64,000 nucleotides of DNA from Virgibacillus_O xinjiangensis (GTDB taxonomy: Bacteria > Bacillota > Bacilli > Bacillales > Amphibacillaceae), in NCBI RefSeq assembly GCF_042643145.1, contig NZ_JBHRSA010000056.1, positions 7,219 through 71,218 of the forward strand. Reading direction: 5' to 3'. Each line of letters starts with the position of its first letter. Within the stretch, counting starts at the first letter, position 1. Shown here one piece after another: positions 24,838 to 33,280 of this stretch. Under the pieces are notes generated by a model. That model saw only the letters and a list, made by a program, of their open reading frames with translations, did no database searches and was not told where the DNA came from. The translations under genes and the position numbers were made by a program.

Positions 24838-24885
24838 CGTCCTCCCCCTTTTTTCTCCTTCATTCAGATAGACACATGAGATAAA

Positions 24886-25572
24886 CTAACCTTCTTTGAC
24901 AAATTCCCCATCTTGATTCAGCAGATAAAACAACTTTCCCTCGCCTGCATGTAGGTCTTCATCCGTGGTGATACGCAACTTTATTTCTCTAGCATACATC
25001 GCTAAGGGCTGGAGATGGTTCAAGGACTCCACCACAATGATAAGCCGTTCCTGTCCAATCCCTTTCCATTTCAGGTGCATGATCAAGTCCTTGATGTCAC
25101 CCCGGGATACATAGATATAGAACAGCTTCCCTTGAAACTCGATGGCCCCTGTAAAGGGTTCGGGGGCTGGGATGATTGTCGACTCGGGAAGATATGGATA
25201 CAGTTCAAAGAACATCAATCGTTTCAAAACGTCTTTCATTCGGTATTCCACCCAGTAGTTCGGTTCATAAGGGACACCGGCAATCACCGCTCCCACCTGT
25301 CCCAACGTATAAACAGGCATGATTTGCTTGTTCACACACAGTTCATGACGCACGATTTTCTGTTCTTTTTCCATCCGTTTCAATCGCTTTTTCGGTAAGC
25401 GGAACAACCGGGAGAGCTGTCTTCCCCCGGCTATTCCTATCTTAGCTATCGCATCCAATGCGGCACATTCCTTGGGTGATTCGTCATTGACATAGTTCAT
25501 TTTTTTCAAGTTGGACGGCAGGCGTTTCCAGTGCAGTTCCCACGGCCGTTCGATAGAGAAAGGGCTTGTCAT
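24886..25572 (-). CDS. Winged-helix protein resembling replication-relaxation proteins
   Basis: 228 residues. A winged-helix-like N-terminal part (about 30-85: ALDAIAKIGIAGGRQLSRLF...) is followed by an alpha/beta half with YIYVSRGDIKDLIMHLKWKG and ERLIIVVESLNHL. The layout echoes the replication-relaxation protein at 29938-30987. Strong start site ataaggaggcat. Overlaps functionally with the S1-domain and coupling-protein genes just upstream; a role in relaxosome assembly or DNA processing is inferred only. Confidence 0.55.
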   Translation of the reverse strand: MTSPFSIERPWELHWKRLPSNLKKMNYVNDESPKECAALDAIAKIGIAGGRQLSRLFRLPKKRLKRMEKEQKIVRHELCVNKQIMPVYTLGQVGAVIAGVPYEPNYWVEYRMKDVLKRLMFFELYPYLPESTIIPAPEPFTGAIEFQGKLFYIYVSRGDIKDLIMHLKWKGIGQERLIIVVESLNHLQPLAMYAREIKLRITTDEDLHAGEGKLFYLLNQDGEFVKEG

Positions 25573-25584
25573 TGGGATGCCTCC

Positions 25585-26430
25585 TTATAATACCCGGGTA
25601 ATGCGCGTGCGGATCTGTTCTTTCTCCGTATTGATGTTATCCACGCGCACCAGTACCCGGTCGTCTTTTTGGACGTTCTGGAATTTCAAGTGACTGGAGA
25701 GGGAATCGACTCCCGGTTCCAACCGGACGAACACGCCATATTCCCGGACTCCTGATACCTTTCCAACGTATTCCCCGTTCTTCTGGTACCGTTTCACGCA
25801 ATCTGGCCATGGATTCTGTTGCAGGGCCTTCGCGCTGACCTGTACTTCCTTCTTGTCCTCGTCGATGGACAAGACTTTCACTTTCAAGGCATCGCCTTCC
25901 TTGAATTCCTCATGCAGATCGTCAATCCAACCGTAGCGAATCTCCGCTATCGGGAGGAACACCTGAATGCCGCCGATATCCCCGAGCATATAGTCATCGC
26001 CCACGTGGCGGACGACTGCCGGGATGACATCGCCTTCCTCTATTTTCCGGAGGGTGATGTCAGCCATCTTTTCCAGCGCCTTGGTCCGGGACCCGGTGAA
26101 CAGTTCATTCTCCTGGTCGTAATTGAGCACCATGAAGGCGATATCTTGTCCCGTCATGGAACGCAGCTGCCGGAGGTTCTGCGCCCCCGTGAATTCCAGC
26201 GGAATCAATCCGCGAATCGAACCGACACGGACGACTGCACAGGCGGTCTTCTCTTCCCCGTCCGGTCCTACTTTTTCGATGCCGGAGATCGGGGCATAAA
26301 GGATTTTGTTGTTCTGGTAGGCTCCATAGATTTTCATCCAGTTCTCCATCGTGTGGTCCTGCTCCTGGTCCACCATCTTGGCTGGGTCAAACCCCTCGAT
26401 CATTACCTTTTCATCCAATTCTTCTGCCAT
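25585..26430 (-). CDS. S1 RNA-binding domain protein of the ICE
   Basis: 281 residues with two S1-type OB folds: about 130-200 (GDVIPAVVRHVGDDYMLGDIGGIQVFLPIAEIRYG) and about 210-280 (NGEYVGKVSGVREYGVFVRLEPGVDSL), preceded by a 110-residue N-terminal domain. It resembles a shortened ribosomal S1. Such proteins occur in Gram-positive conjugation loci beside the coupling protein; a role in translation or RNA handling of the element is inferred. Starts after aaggagagattt; a strong terminator is placed between virD4 and this gene. Confidence 0.85.
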   Translation of the reverse strand: MAEELDEKVMIEGFDPAKMVDQEQDHTMENWMKIYGAYQNNKILYAPISGIEKVGPDGEEKTACAVVRVGSIRGLIPLEFTGAQNLRQLRSMTGQDIAFMVLNYDQENELFTGSRTKALEKMADITLRKIEEGDVIPAVVRHVGDDYMLGDIGGIQVFLPIAEIRYGWIDDLHEEFKEGDALKVKVLSIDEDKKEVQVSAKALQQNPWPDCVKRYQKNGEYVGKVSGVREYGVFVRLEPGVDSLSSHLKFQNVQKDDRVLVRVDNINTEKEQIRTRITRVL

Positions 26431-26485
26431 TACAAATCTCTCCTTTTAAAGTGATTTTGAATTCCTTTTAGATACTTTTATATAG

Positions 26486-26515
26486 AAAAAGCCCCTCTCT
26501 CTAGAGAAGGACTTT
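26486..26515 (-). terminator. Intrinsic terminator between virD4 and the S1 gene
   Basis: 12-bp stem aagtccttctct / agagaggggctt with G-U pairs and a 2-nt loop, then TTTTT on the minus strand. It starts at the base after the virD4 stop. The tag ctatataaaag follows. Confidence 0.85.
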
Positions 26516-28777
26516 CTAATCCCAGAAGCCGTCGCTGGATGCTTTGGGTTTTGCCGTTTCTAATTGGTTCTTGTGTTCCATTTCTTGTGTGCTTTCTTCC
26601 TCTTGCTTTGAGGCTTCTGTGGCTGACTCGTCATTCTCTATTTGTCCCTGCAGATAATCTATAGGTGCATCCACTGGATTGGATGGTTCTGGCTCAGGTT
26701 TTTCATCAACCGATTTATTCTGTATTTCATCTTGATCTGCAACCGTAGGCGGTTCGTGCTGAACAGGTGTGGACGGTGGTTCTTCGTGCATTGATACGTG
26801 TTTTGTTTCTTCCATCGCCTGCCGGTCACCCCAGTGTCCAACAGTTCGCTCCATTGATGTGTGATTTGCAGGCTGAACCGTATGTGACTGTTGCAGGGTC
26901 CTGCTTACGTTTGAAATCCGTTTTAATCGAGCCATTGTCCCAGCCCCGGCTTTTTTCAACCCGTTATGCAGCCTGACCCTGAGGCGGTTGCCTTCCCACT
27001 CCCTCTTTTCCTTCCAATCGGCTGGCACCAAGTTCCCTCTCGCAAGGGAAGGTTTTTGCATGGCCGCTTCATACATGATTTTGTGAATGAAGCTGTATTT
27101 CGGCAGGTTATCCATGATGTCGGTCGGGTCGAAACGGTACTCCTCCGACTCTGTATCCCTATAGGAATCCGGGAAAAGGTTCGGCAGGAAGATCCGGTGT
27201 TTGTACGTCGATTGCCGCATGACGATCTTGTCCTTCCCGAATTCATCGGCAAATTCCTGTGCATCCCGGAAGCCGATGCCGTTGAAGCATAACTTGTTCC
27301 GGCAATTGGTCATGATGGCCTGCTTCATGGCACGCGGGCTGATATCCCCCGCTTCCACCTCCAGCTGTCCGAGGGATTGTGAAGCCAGAATGCCGGACAC
27401 TTTGTAACTGGCAGCGAGCGACAGGAAAATCTCCACCTGCGGGTTGATGTAGCGTTTGTACTCATCGATGAACATGAAGTGCGGCGTTCTGGTGTCTTCG
27501 GTTCCCGGACGACGGAAGGTACCGTTCTGCAAATGCATTATAAGGAACTGTCCAAACGCATCCCCGGCTTTCTTGAGGGTTCCGAGAGCCGTATTCACGA
27601 TAAGCACCCCGTCGTTGGCAAAGTGTTCATCCACCTCCAGGTCGCTTTTTCCGCACATGATGTTCTTCAACAGCTCATTGCTCGTGATATTCTCCAGCTG
27701 GGCGCGCAGGCCGATGACGAACTGTTTGTATTTCTCCGCCATGCTTCCGAGCAATTCATTTTCAATGGAATGGACGAGGTCGGTTTCCCCATCCCGCATC
27801 CGCAGCTCATTGGTCCGCTGCTCCAAGAGTTTCAAGTCTCTCAACGTCTCCAACACTTCCATCAGGTCCACTTCATCGCCCTTCAGTTCCTTCAACAGCC
27901 TGGTAACATTCCGGGCTGCCAGTTCCTGTACATTGGCGAAGAAGGCGTCCTGTTTCCCGAACAAGCCGCGCAGGACAATGACGGTGCCTTCCACCACATC
28001 TTCCACATTGCCCTCCATCGGATTGAACTTATGGGTATCCGGGCTGGTGGGGTCGATGTAAATATAAGGAATGTCCATTTCATCACAGAATTCCTTCACC
28101 TTCTCGGCGAACTCCCCTTTGGGTTCCACCACCGACAAACCGAGCTTCTTCCCCTGTTTCTTCTGCATGAGGAGTTGATAGATCATCGGCTCCAAAACTG
28201 ATGCTGTTTTCCCGGACCGGGTAGCTCCGACCACGAGCATATGGGTGAACATGTCTTTTCCTTTCCACACGATCGGAGTGTCGCTATGTTCCAGAGAGTT
28301 TCCCAGCACGGTCACGATCTCCTCGCTGTTTTTACTCTTCGACTGTTTCAGGTCTTTTTTGTATTCCGTGTATCCTTCCTGCGGCTGTTCCGTAATCCGC
28401 TGGTTGCCCCTCTTTTTGCGATAGGCGGACTCCGCTCGCATGAACATAACATTCAAGTAGATTCCCAGCGTCCCGAACAGGAGGAGGGTCATCTTCATCA
28501 TGAATTCCCTTGTCACCATCTGTTCCCATTGCCAAACCTCATATGCCATGGCACTGAGGAACATGACGATAAACAGCGTGACGGTAAGACCGACTAGGCG
28601 TTTCACCACGGGCGAAATGGTTATTTTCCCGCTCCATTTATGCATTAAATAGAATGCCAAAAGTGTTCCGGCTGCACCCAAAGGAAACAGCGGACTGGGG
28701 ATGACTGCCCCCTGGAATAGGAAAAAGCATCCCGTCAACGCAAGAGTGAAGCCGATCAGGGTTATGGTCATTAGCAA
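26516..28777 (-). CDS. virD4: VirD4/TraG-type conjugative coupling ATPase
   Basis: 753 residues. Four or so membrane helices in the first 115, Walker A GATRSGKT at 184-191 and Walker B FMFIDEYKRYI near 445. A long acidic, Pro/Gln-rich tail (about 640-750) is probably a substrate or relaxosome contact. It is a full VirD4-like protein rather than an FtsK-like TcpA. It brings the processed DNA to the secretion channel. TTG start at 28777 follows gaggtgat; an ATG two codons later is the alternative. A terminator lies about 30 nt before it. Confidence 0.92.
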   Translation of the reverse strand: MLMTITLIGFTLALTGCFFLFQGAVIPSPLFPLGAAGTLLAFYLMHKWSGKITISPVVKRLVGLTVTLFIVMFLSAMAYEVWQWEQMVTREFMMKMTLLLFGTLGIYLNVMFMRAESAYRKKRGNQRITEQPQEGYTEYKKDLKQSKSKNSEEIVTVLGNSLEHSDTPIVWKGKDMFTHMLVVGATRSGKTASVLEPMIYQLLMQKKQGKKLGLSVVEPKGEFAEKVKEFCDEMDIPYIYIDPTSPDTHKFNPMEGNVEDVVEGTVIVLRGLFGKQDAFFANVQELAARNVTRLLKELKGDEVDLMEVLETLRDLKLLEQRTNELRMRDGETDLVHSIENELLGSMAEKYKQFVIGLRAQLENITSNELLKNIMCGKSDLEVDEHFANDGVLIVNTALGTLKKAGDAFGQFLIMHLQNGTFRRPGTEDTRTPHFMFIDEYKRYINPQVEIFLSLAASYKVSGILASQSLGQLEVEAGDISPRAMKQAIMTNCRNKLCFNGIGFRDAQEFADEFGKDKIVMRQSTYKHRIFLPNLFPDSYRDTESEEYRFDPTDIMDNLPKYSFIHKIMYEAAMQKPSLARGNLVPADWKEKREWEGNRLRVRLHNGLKKAGAGTMARLKRISNVSRTLQQSHTVQPANHTSMERTVGHWGDRQAMEETKHVSMHEEPPSTPVQHEPPTVADQDEIQNKSVDEKPEPEPSNPVDAPIDYLQGQIENDESATEASKQEEESTQEMEHKNQLETAKPKASSDGFWD

Positions 28778-28807
28778 TTTGTATCACCTCATTATATAAA
28801 TTGAGCA

Positions 28808-28836
28808 TAAAAATAAGCACCGCTCACACGGTGCCC
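28808..28836 (-). terminator. Intrinsic terminator before virD4
   Basis: Minus-strand stem gcaccg / cggtgc with a 6-nt loop, then ttattttt and the tag atgctca. It lies between the spo0E-like gene and virD4. Confidence 0.75.
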
Positions 28837-28876
28837 TTGCCATTTACCTTATTCTGTTTTTTGTATATATGGTTTT

Positions 28877-29050
28877 CTAGTATCGTTTTCCTTGTTGCAA
28901 TTGATTTAAAAGGTTGTCCAATTGTTGGCTGCATCTGACGGTCATCGGGTCTGTCAGTCCTAACATCAAGCCGAATTGAATCATTTCCTGTTTTTTTCGC
29001 TTTATGAGTGCAGATAGGTCCATGTCCACGGGTTCGATCACTTGCTCCAT
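28877..29050 (-). CDS. Spo0E-family aspartyl-phosphate phosphatase
   Basis: 57 residues starting MEQVIEPVDMDLSALIKRKK. The second half (MIQFGLMLGLTDPMTVRCSQ then QLDNLLNQLQ) is the Spo0E signature: a Gly-Leu turn followed by the SQxLD motif that reaches the acyl phosphate. Spo0E, YisI and YnzD dephosphorylate Spo0A~P and delay sporulation. ATG 29050 has the site agaggagaaatg; an overlapping 77-codon frame from 29057 is a shadow. It lies between two terminators, just upstream of virD4, and complements the Sda-like gene of the same element. Confidence 0.88.
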   Translation of the reverse strand: MEQVIEPVDMDLSALIKRKKQEMIQFGLMLGLTDPMTVRCSQQLDNLLNQLQQGKRY

Positions 29051-29302
29051 GATTCATTTCTCCTCTTCTTCATCTTTAATAGGCCTTTCGTTTGAAGACC
29101 CAACGAAATTGATTATGACAACTTTCCATCATCAGGGCAACAGTTTCGACAAAAGAAGTCATATTACCGCGAATTTAGGTAGCCGATATGACAATCACTG
29201 TGTCGATGATTATCACATTCGCCTTTACTTTCAGTTTGAGCCATAAAAATAGCACCGTCATAAAGAACGGTACTGCATTGGAATGATTTTATTTCCTTAT
29301 CG
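29051..29302 (-). terminator. Leader of the spo0E-like gene with intrinsic terminator
   Basis: Stem agtaccgt / acggtgct with loop tctttatg, then TTTTT on the minus strand (29245-29274), again followed by a tag (atggctca). The ATG in the tag opens 26 codons with Cys/His pairs (MAQTESKGECDNHRHSDCH), but there is no ribosome site and a TAA breaks it before a CRNCC segment, so it may be a decayed zinc-finger gene. Confidence 0.6.
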
Positions 29303-29584
29303 CTAACTCCTGATCCTATCCACCTTCTGCCTCCCCTTTTCCAATAGATACGAAGTTATCATACTGCATAAGGAAGCAAAAGATAAGAGATTGCCGTATG
29401 CCAAGAAATATATACTGTACCCGAAGTCAAAGCCGATACCAACGCTGCCGAGTATCAGACCAATCGTCAGTATAGAGCCGAATATCCAGAGATTAATGTC
29501 TGCACTAGTTTCATATCTTATTTGTATGGTTTTCAACATGATAGACGTTAGCAGGAAAGCAACGGTTACATGTAGATAGATCAT
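29303..29584 (-). CDS. Small membrane protein, 93 aa
   Basis: 93 residues with three hydrophobic helices (about 3-19, 33-52, 57-78) and a basic tail (EKGRQKVDRIRS). ATG 29584 follows aagggggag. No family recognised. Located in the conjugation operon between the relaxation gene and the spo0E-like gene. Confidence 0.6.
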   Translation of the reverse strand: MIYLHVTVAFLLTSIMLKTIQIRYETSADINLWIFGSILTIGLILGSVGIGFDFGYSIYFLAYGNLLSFASLCSMITSYLLEKGRQKVDRIRS

Positions 29585-29696
29585 TTTGCTTCTCCCCCTT
29601 GCTGTATATATTGTAGTGAATTGCAATAACTGTGCGGCTTAGTCTTATGTTTCTTCATATACCGGACTCTTTCCTGCATTATTAATCAAATATTTG

Positions 29697-29921
29697 CTAG
29701 TAGTTTTCCCTATACCGTCTCATATTCTCGATGGAAATCACATAAGCCAGCTCATCGGCGAGCAATACTTTCATTGCCTGCAATATCCGTTTTTGTATCT
29801 CCGGCTGAAAGGTTTGCAGTTCCTTGTTCAACGACCGTTCCGAATGGGTATGCCGGGTAATGCTTTTCAACTCCCTCAATATTTCATACGTAGGATAAGC
29901 ATGCTGATTTTCAGCTATCAT
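29697..29921 (-). CDS. Small soluble protein, 74 aa
   Basis: 74-residue, mostly helical, charged protein (ILRELKSITRHTHSERSLNKELQ...). ATG 29921 has the site taggaggaa. It directly follows the replication-relaxation gene (17 nt apart) and may be its helper. No family recognised. Confidence 0.6.
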   Translation of the reverse strand: MIAENQHAYPTYEILRELKSITRHTHSERSLNKELQTFQPEIQKRILQAMKVLLADELAYVISIENMRRYRENY

Positions 29922-29937
29922 GTTTTTCCTCCTATCA

Positions 29938-30987
29938 TTATTTGTTCCTCAATACCGGCTCCAATATCTCTCCACCTACTTCCAGAAAATGCACATGATG
30001 GACATGCTGCAGAAGTGATTCGTGTTTCGGGCGGAGTCCCGGATGTGTGAGCACCAGTACCTTGCGACCGTTACGCTCGTACCTGTCTTTCCGGTATTGC
30101 AGGATGTGTTTGATTTTGATGAGGTCGGTGTCCAGCAGATTGAGAAAGTACATTTCCTCACCTTGATAACGGACTATTTGGCTGAGCCCGTCTGGATGAC
30201 CTCTTGCTGTATTGTCTGTTTCACTGGCTGGTACGTGGAGTATCCCACGGTATGCCAATTCTCTTATTACCTGTTCTTCATTTGCCCGGAATGCCAGAAG
30301 ATAATTGATCCCGAATGTTTGCGGGAACACCTTCAGGCTTTTACACTCCGTGATGACCCTGCTGTCCATCAAGCGATCCACCACCTGGCTGAAGCTTTCC
30401 TGACCCTTCGTGAAGAAGGCATAGGTATCGAAAAATCGGTGCTGTTCCATCTCCCGGATGATTTTCTGCAAATTTTTGGCCGAGGTGCTGTGCAGGAATG
30501 TGTAAATGACAAAGGCCATGCCGTCCGGGGTTGTCACTCTCCCCTGCACATTGGTGGAACGGTTCAATCGGTACTGCTTCTTCACGTCCCGGCTGTCCTG
30601 GACCGTCCACCCGGCTTGTTCCAGCTTGATCAGGATATTGTTGGTGGTAAGCACGAAAGGCAGGTGGAACCGTCTGACCCGGAGATCGTCCGCTCGACGC
30701 TCCGCCGGATAGCCCTGCTTTCGCAAGCAGGCGATACCGGCCTCGCTGATGCGGTGGTAGTTGCCCTGTCTGCTTTGTCCCCTGATATAACCGCGTATCG
30801 GCTCCGACCGGATGTAGCCCGTATTGCGGAGGATGTTCAGCTTGCGATAGGTGTAGGGCATGCTCATCCCGTGGAATTCGCTCACCTGCCCGGTGCTCAA
30901 CGCGCGGTAGTTGTATAGGTTTTTGAGTATCTCCACGTCCAATGGCTGGAGCTCTTTCACTACCGGCTTTTGAGTGGTTTTCGGCAA
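29938..30987 (-). CDS. Replication-relaxation family protein (candidate relaxase/relaxosome)
   Basis: 349 residues. Winged helix at about 15-75 (EILKNLYNYRALSTGQVSEF, YRKLNILRNTGYI), a second recognition part, then an alpha/beta domain (VFPQTFGINYLLAFRANEEQ and RKVLVLTHPG). This is the layout of the replic_relax family of Gram-positive plasmids. No classical MOB relaxase is visible in the window, so it is the best candidate. TTG 30987 is preferred because of gaaaggaggtgaaaac; an upstream TTG at 31077 has a poor site. It belongs to a GC-rich block (25.5-31 kb). Confidence 0.65.
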   Translation of the reverse strand: MPKTTQKPVVKELQPLDVEILKNLYNYRALSTGQVSEFHGMSMPYTYRKLNILRNTGYIRSEPIRGYIRGQSRQGNYHRISEAGIACLRKQGYPAERRADDLRVRRFHLPFVLTTNNILIKLEQAGWTVQDSRDVKKQYRLNRSTNVQGRVTTPDGMAFVIYTFLHSTSAKNLQKIIREMEQHRFFDTYAFFTKGQESFSQVVDRLMDSRVITECKSLKVFPQTFGINYLLAFRANEEQVIRELAYRGILHVPASETDNTARGHPDGLSQIVRYQGEEMYFLNLLDTDLIKIKHILQYRKDRYERNGRKVLVLTHPGLRPKHESLLQHVHHVHFLEVGGEILEPVLRNK

Positions 30988-31196
30988 TGTTTTCACCTCC
31001 TTTCTCCGTTCGTGCGGTGGCTGTTTTGTTTCGCCATTTCTTCGTGACCTCCGTACTGTCTCAACAAAACTATCCAAAAATCCCCTTACCCTCCCAGTTC
31101 GTACCCGAGTTCCATATATGCCTGTAAATTAACTGTGTTCAAGCAACACTGCATGTACAATATCAATTTAAATTCATATAAAATATTGAGCCATTT

Positions 31197-31256
31197 AAAA
31201 AAAGCTAATATTATACATAGGAAAATGTGTCATCCTCCATGTAAAACATTAGCTTA
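31197..31256 (-). terminator. Intrinsic terminator upstream of the relaxation gene
   Basis: Long minus-strand hairpin, gctaat / attagc at the base and cat(gga)gg / cctatg inside, followed by seven T. It begins within the stop codon of the 31254-31913 gene. The tag aaatggctcaatatttta follows. Confidence 0.75.
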
Positions 31257-31913
31257 CTTCCCCCATAATTCTTGCAAATGCTTTGTCTCCAGGTAGTGGC
31301 TCGTCTCCGGTTCTTCTGGCGCTTGTTGCCAGCCTTCTATCAGTCTCCTCCTACCGACCTCTGGTATCTTTTTCAGATGGTGGCTATGCTGTTCAAGATA
31401 GTTCAGGAAGTCCACCTTGTTCTCCTTCTCCAGGAGGTAGACTTGTATATGGTTCTGCTTATCTGGTAATCCTTCTTCAACAATAGATAGCTCCTTCCAA
31501 TTATCATCCTCCACCAGCCTCGTCTGCCGGATCGCATCGATAATATACTTCCGATTCCTGTTATCCAAATCCCGAATGATACCATCCTTGAAGTGATGCT
31601 GAATAACTAAAACTGCGCGGTTCAACGGTGTTTCAACTTTGGAGTAATCATATTCCTCTAAGGTAATACGGTGATAATAGTTACGGATCAAGGCCAGATA
31701 CTCCCTATCACCCTCTTTATACAATGGGAGCATCCCATCATAGGAAAACTGGTAGACCGGGTAACCATTCACCATAAGAGGTGTAGCTTTTGCCAAGGGG
31801 TTGCCCGGTGCAGAGGTATTCCTCTCTTCCGGTTCAAGTTCATATAGTCGCCGCATAGTCTCTTCCTTGAACAGTTCCACACATTTCAGTAATTCCAGGT
31901 AGTGTGTTCTCAT
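31254..31913 (-). CDS. Hypothetical protein with a RusA-like motif, 219 aa
   Basis: 219 residues. RDLDNRNRKYIIDAIRQTRL then VEDDNWKEL resembles the acidic active-site pattern of RusA Holliday-junction resolvases (DxDN...DD), but flanking similarity is not clear. Start ATG 31913 follows gagaggaag. The upstream region (31935-32118) carries repeated CGTCGGAC boxes. It lies next to the relaxation gene. A DNA-processing role is possible, not shown. Confidence 0.55.
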   Translation of the reverse strand: MRTHYLELLKCVELFKEETMRRLYELEPEERNTSAPGNPLAKATPLMVNGYPVYQFSYDGMLPLYKEGDREYLALIRNYYHRITLEEYDYSKVETPLNRAVLVIQHHFKDGIIRDLDNRNRKYIIDAIRQTRLVEDDNWKELSIVEEGLPDKQNHIQVYLLEKENKVDFLNYLEQHSHHLKKIPEVGRRRLIEGWQQAPEEPETSHYLETKHLQELWGK

Positions 31914-32182
31914 TATTTCATCTTCCTCTCCCATGTCCGACGTGATTTTAGCTAAAGATACATTGATATACCTAAAAACTACTTTCCATTAGTCAGACGT
32001 TACTAGAAAAATAAGTTTACAATATAATGAACGTCCGACACAGACATAGCACATCTTTGTTATACTAGGATTCTCCCCCTAAATATATGTCCGACGTCTG
32101 TTCCCTCCGGCGTCGGACGGTTTAATTCATGCATGCCTTTACAGCGATACATCCACCCCCTTTTTAACGTCATACATATTGA
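31914..32182. repeat. Intergenic region with five GTCGGAC/GTCCGAC boxes
   Basis: Boxes at 31935-31943, 31992-32000 (gtcagacgt variant), 32033-32039, 32089-32096 and 32111-32118; the last two form an inverted repeat. They stand out as GC-rich islands in AT-rich DNA. On the plus strand an extended -10 (tttgttatact, about 32057-32067) is seen. Candidate operator cluster or part of the transfer origin. Confidence 0.5.
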
Positions 32183-33265
32183 TTAACCTCCCAAGAACTT
32201 CTGCACATAAGGCATGGGATCAACTTGCTGAAAATCGCCATCTTCTTTAATATGGACTTCGAAATGCAGATGGACTCCAGTCGAATTACCGGTAGTCCCC
32301 ATTTTCCCTATGACTTGCCCAGCCTTCACCTCTGTACCGACCGGTAGTCCCGGTTCCATCAAGTGCGCGTAGTATGTCCGCATTTTGTCTCCATGCTGAA
32401 TAACAACCAGGTTTCCGAATCCACCGATACCGTTTTGGGAAACTACCACTTTCCCATCCATGAATGCGACAATCGGCTGTCCAAGGTCATTTCCTCCGGC
32501 CACGTCAATACCAGCATGAAAGTCCCGGTTCCCCCTTATTGTTCTGTAACCATATTCTGAAGTGAGGTTTTTCGTGTGAGGCACCATCCATGCCATGTCT
32601 CCATGGATTTCCACGTTGCCTCCCTCTTTCGGGTCGTACCCATCGTTATACAACTGGTAGTAATACAACACATCATCTGCATACCAAGTGGCATGGTTAT
32701 AAGCCAATAACGCTTCTCGCAAGCCTTCATTCCCATTGATATAGGGAGACAAATGGTTGGCGGCAGCGAATATCGCGTCCTCTTCTTCCCACGGACTCGC
32801 CTTTCCATTACCATTTGCATCGACCCCGAATCCCCCGTACTCCTCAATTTTGTCTGGATCTGTCTTAATCTCTTCAGGTATCTCGACACCTCCCAGACCT
32901 TCGCAATCCGGATATTCCCAGCCCAGCCAGCTGCATGGCATGAATTGTAAATGTCCTTCAGCTTTTACCGGAGAAATCATATCTATGGAAGAGAACACCG
33001 TTTCGACTCGATGAACCGCTGCCAATAGAAGCCAGGGTATCCCGTATTCCTCTCCAGCATCTTTATAGATAGGAATGAACTGTTCGGGTATCTCTTCTTC
33101 CGCTATTTGTGATGGGGCATGATGATATAGATATTCTTCCTTCTCCCCAAACTCAAAACCAATAACAAATAATAGGATAATCCCCAGACCAAACAAGATG
33201 GCGAGACCACCCAGGAATCCTAAACCGATGAATGAGCCTAGTATCCATTTGATTATCTTCCCCAT
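32183..33265 (-). CDS. Conjugation cell-wall hydrolase (lysozyme-like + M23 peptidase)
   Basis: 360 residues. N-terminal membrane helices (about 5-35), a lytic transglycosylase-like domain (DAGEEYGIPWLLLAAVHRVE near 70; LQFMPCSWLG) and a C-terminal M23 metallopeptidase with HAGIDVAGG, the zinc His/Asp, and HLHFEVH near 335. It opens the wall for the secretion channel, as TcpG and CwlT do. It follows the VirB8-like gene by 15 nt; the start has only a weak site (gagtgga). Confidence 0.93.
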   Translation of the reverse strand: MGKIIKWILGSFIGLGFLGGLAILFGLGIILLFVIGFEFGEKEEYLYHHAPSQIAEEEIPEQFIPIYKDAGEEYGIPWLLLAAVHRVETVFSSIDMISPVKAEGHLQFMPCSWLGWEYPDCEGLGGVEIPEEIKTDPDKIEEYGGFGVDANGNGKASPWEEEDAIFAAANHLSPYINGNEGLREALLAYNHATWYADDVLYYYQLYNDGYDPKEGGNVEIHGDMAWMVPHTKNLTSEYGYRTIRGNRDFHAGIDVAGGNDLGQPIVAFMDGKVVVSQNGIGGFGNLVVIQHGDKMRTYYAHLMEPGLPVGTEVKAGQVIGKMGTTGNSTGVHLHFEVHIKEDGDFQQVDPMPYVQKFLGG

Positions 33266-33280
33266 GGCTATCCACTCATT

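Noticed and set aside
28824..29057. 77-codon open frame on the minus strand
   Set aside because: It overlaps the Spo0E-family gene in another frame, shows no family pattern and runs through the terminator before virD4.
29164..29244. 26-codon frame starting MAQTESKGEC with a possible zinc finger interrupted by TAA
   Set aside because: No ribosome site; its ATG lies in a terminator T-run. Mentioned only as a possible decayed gene.
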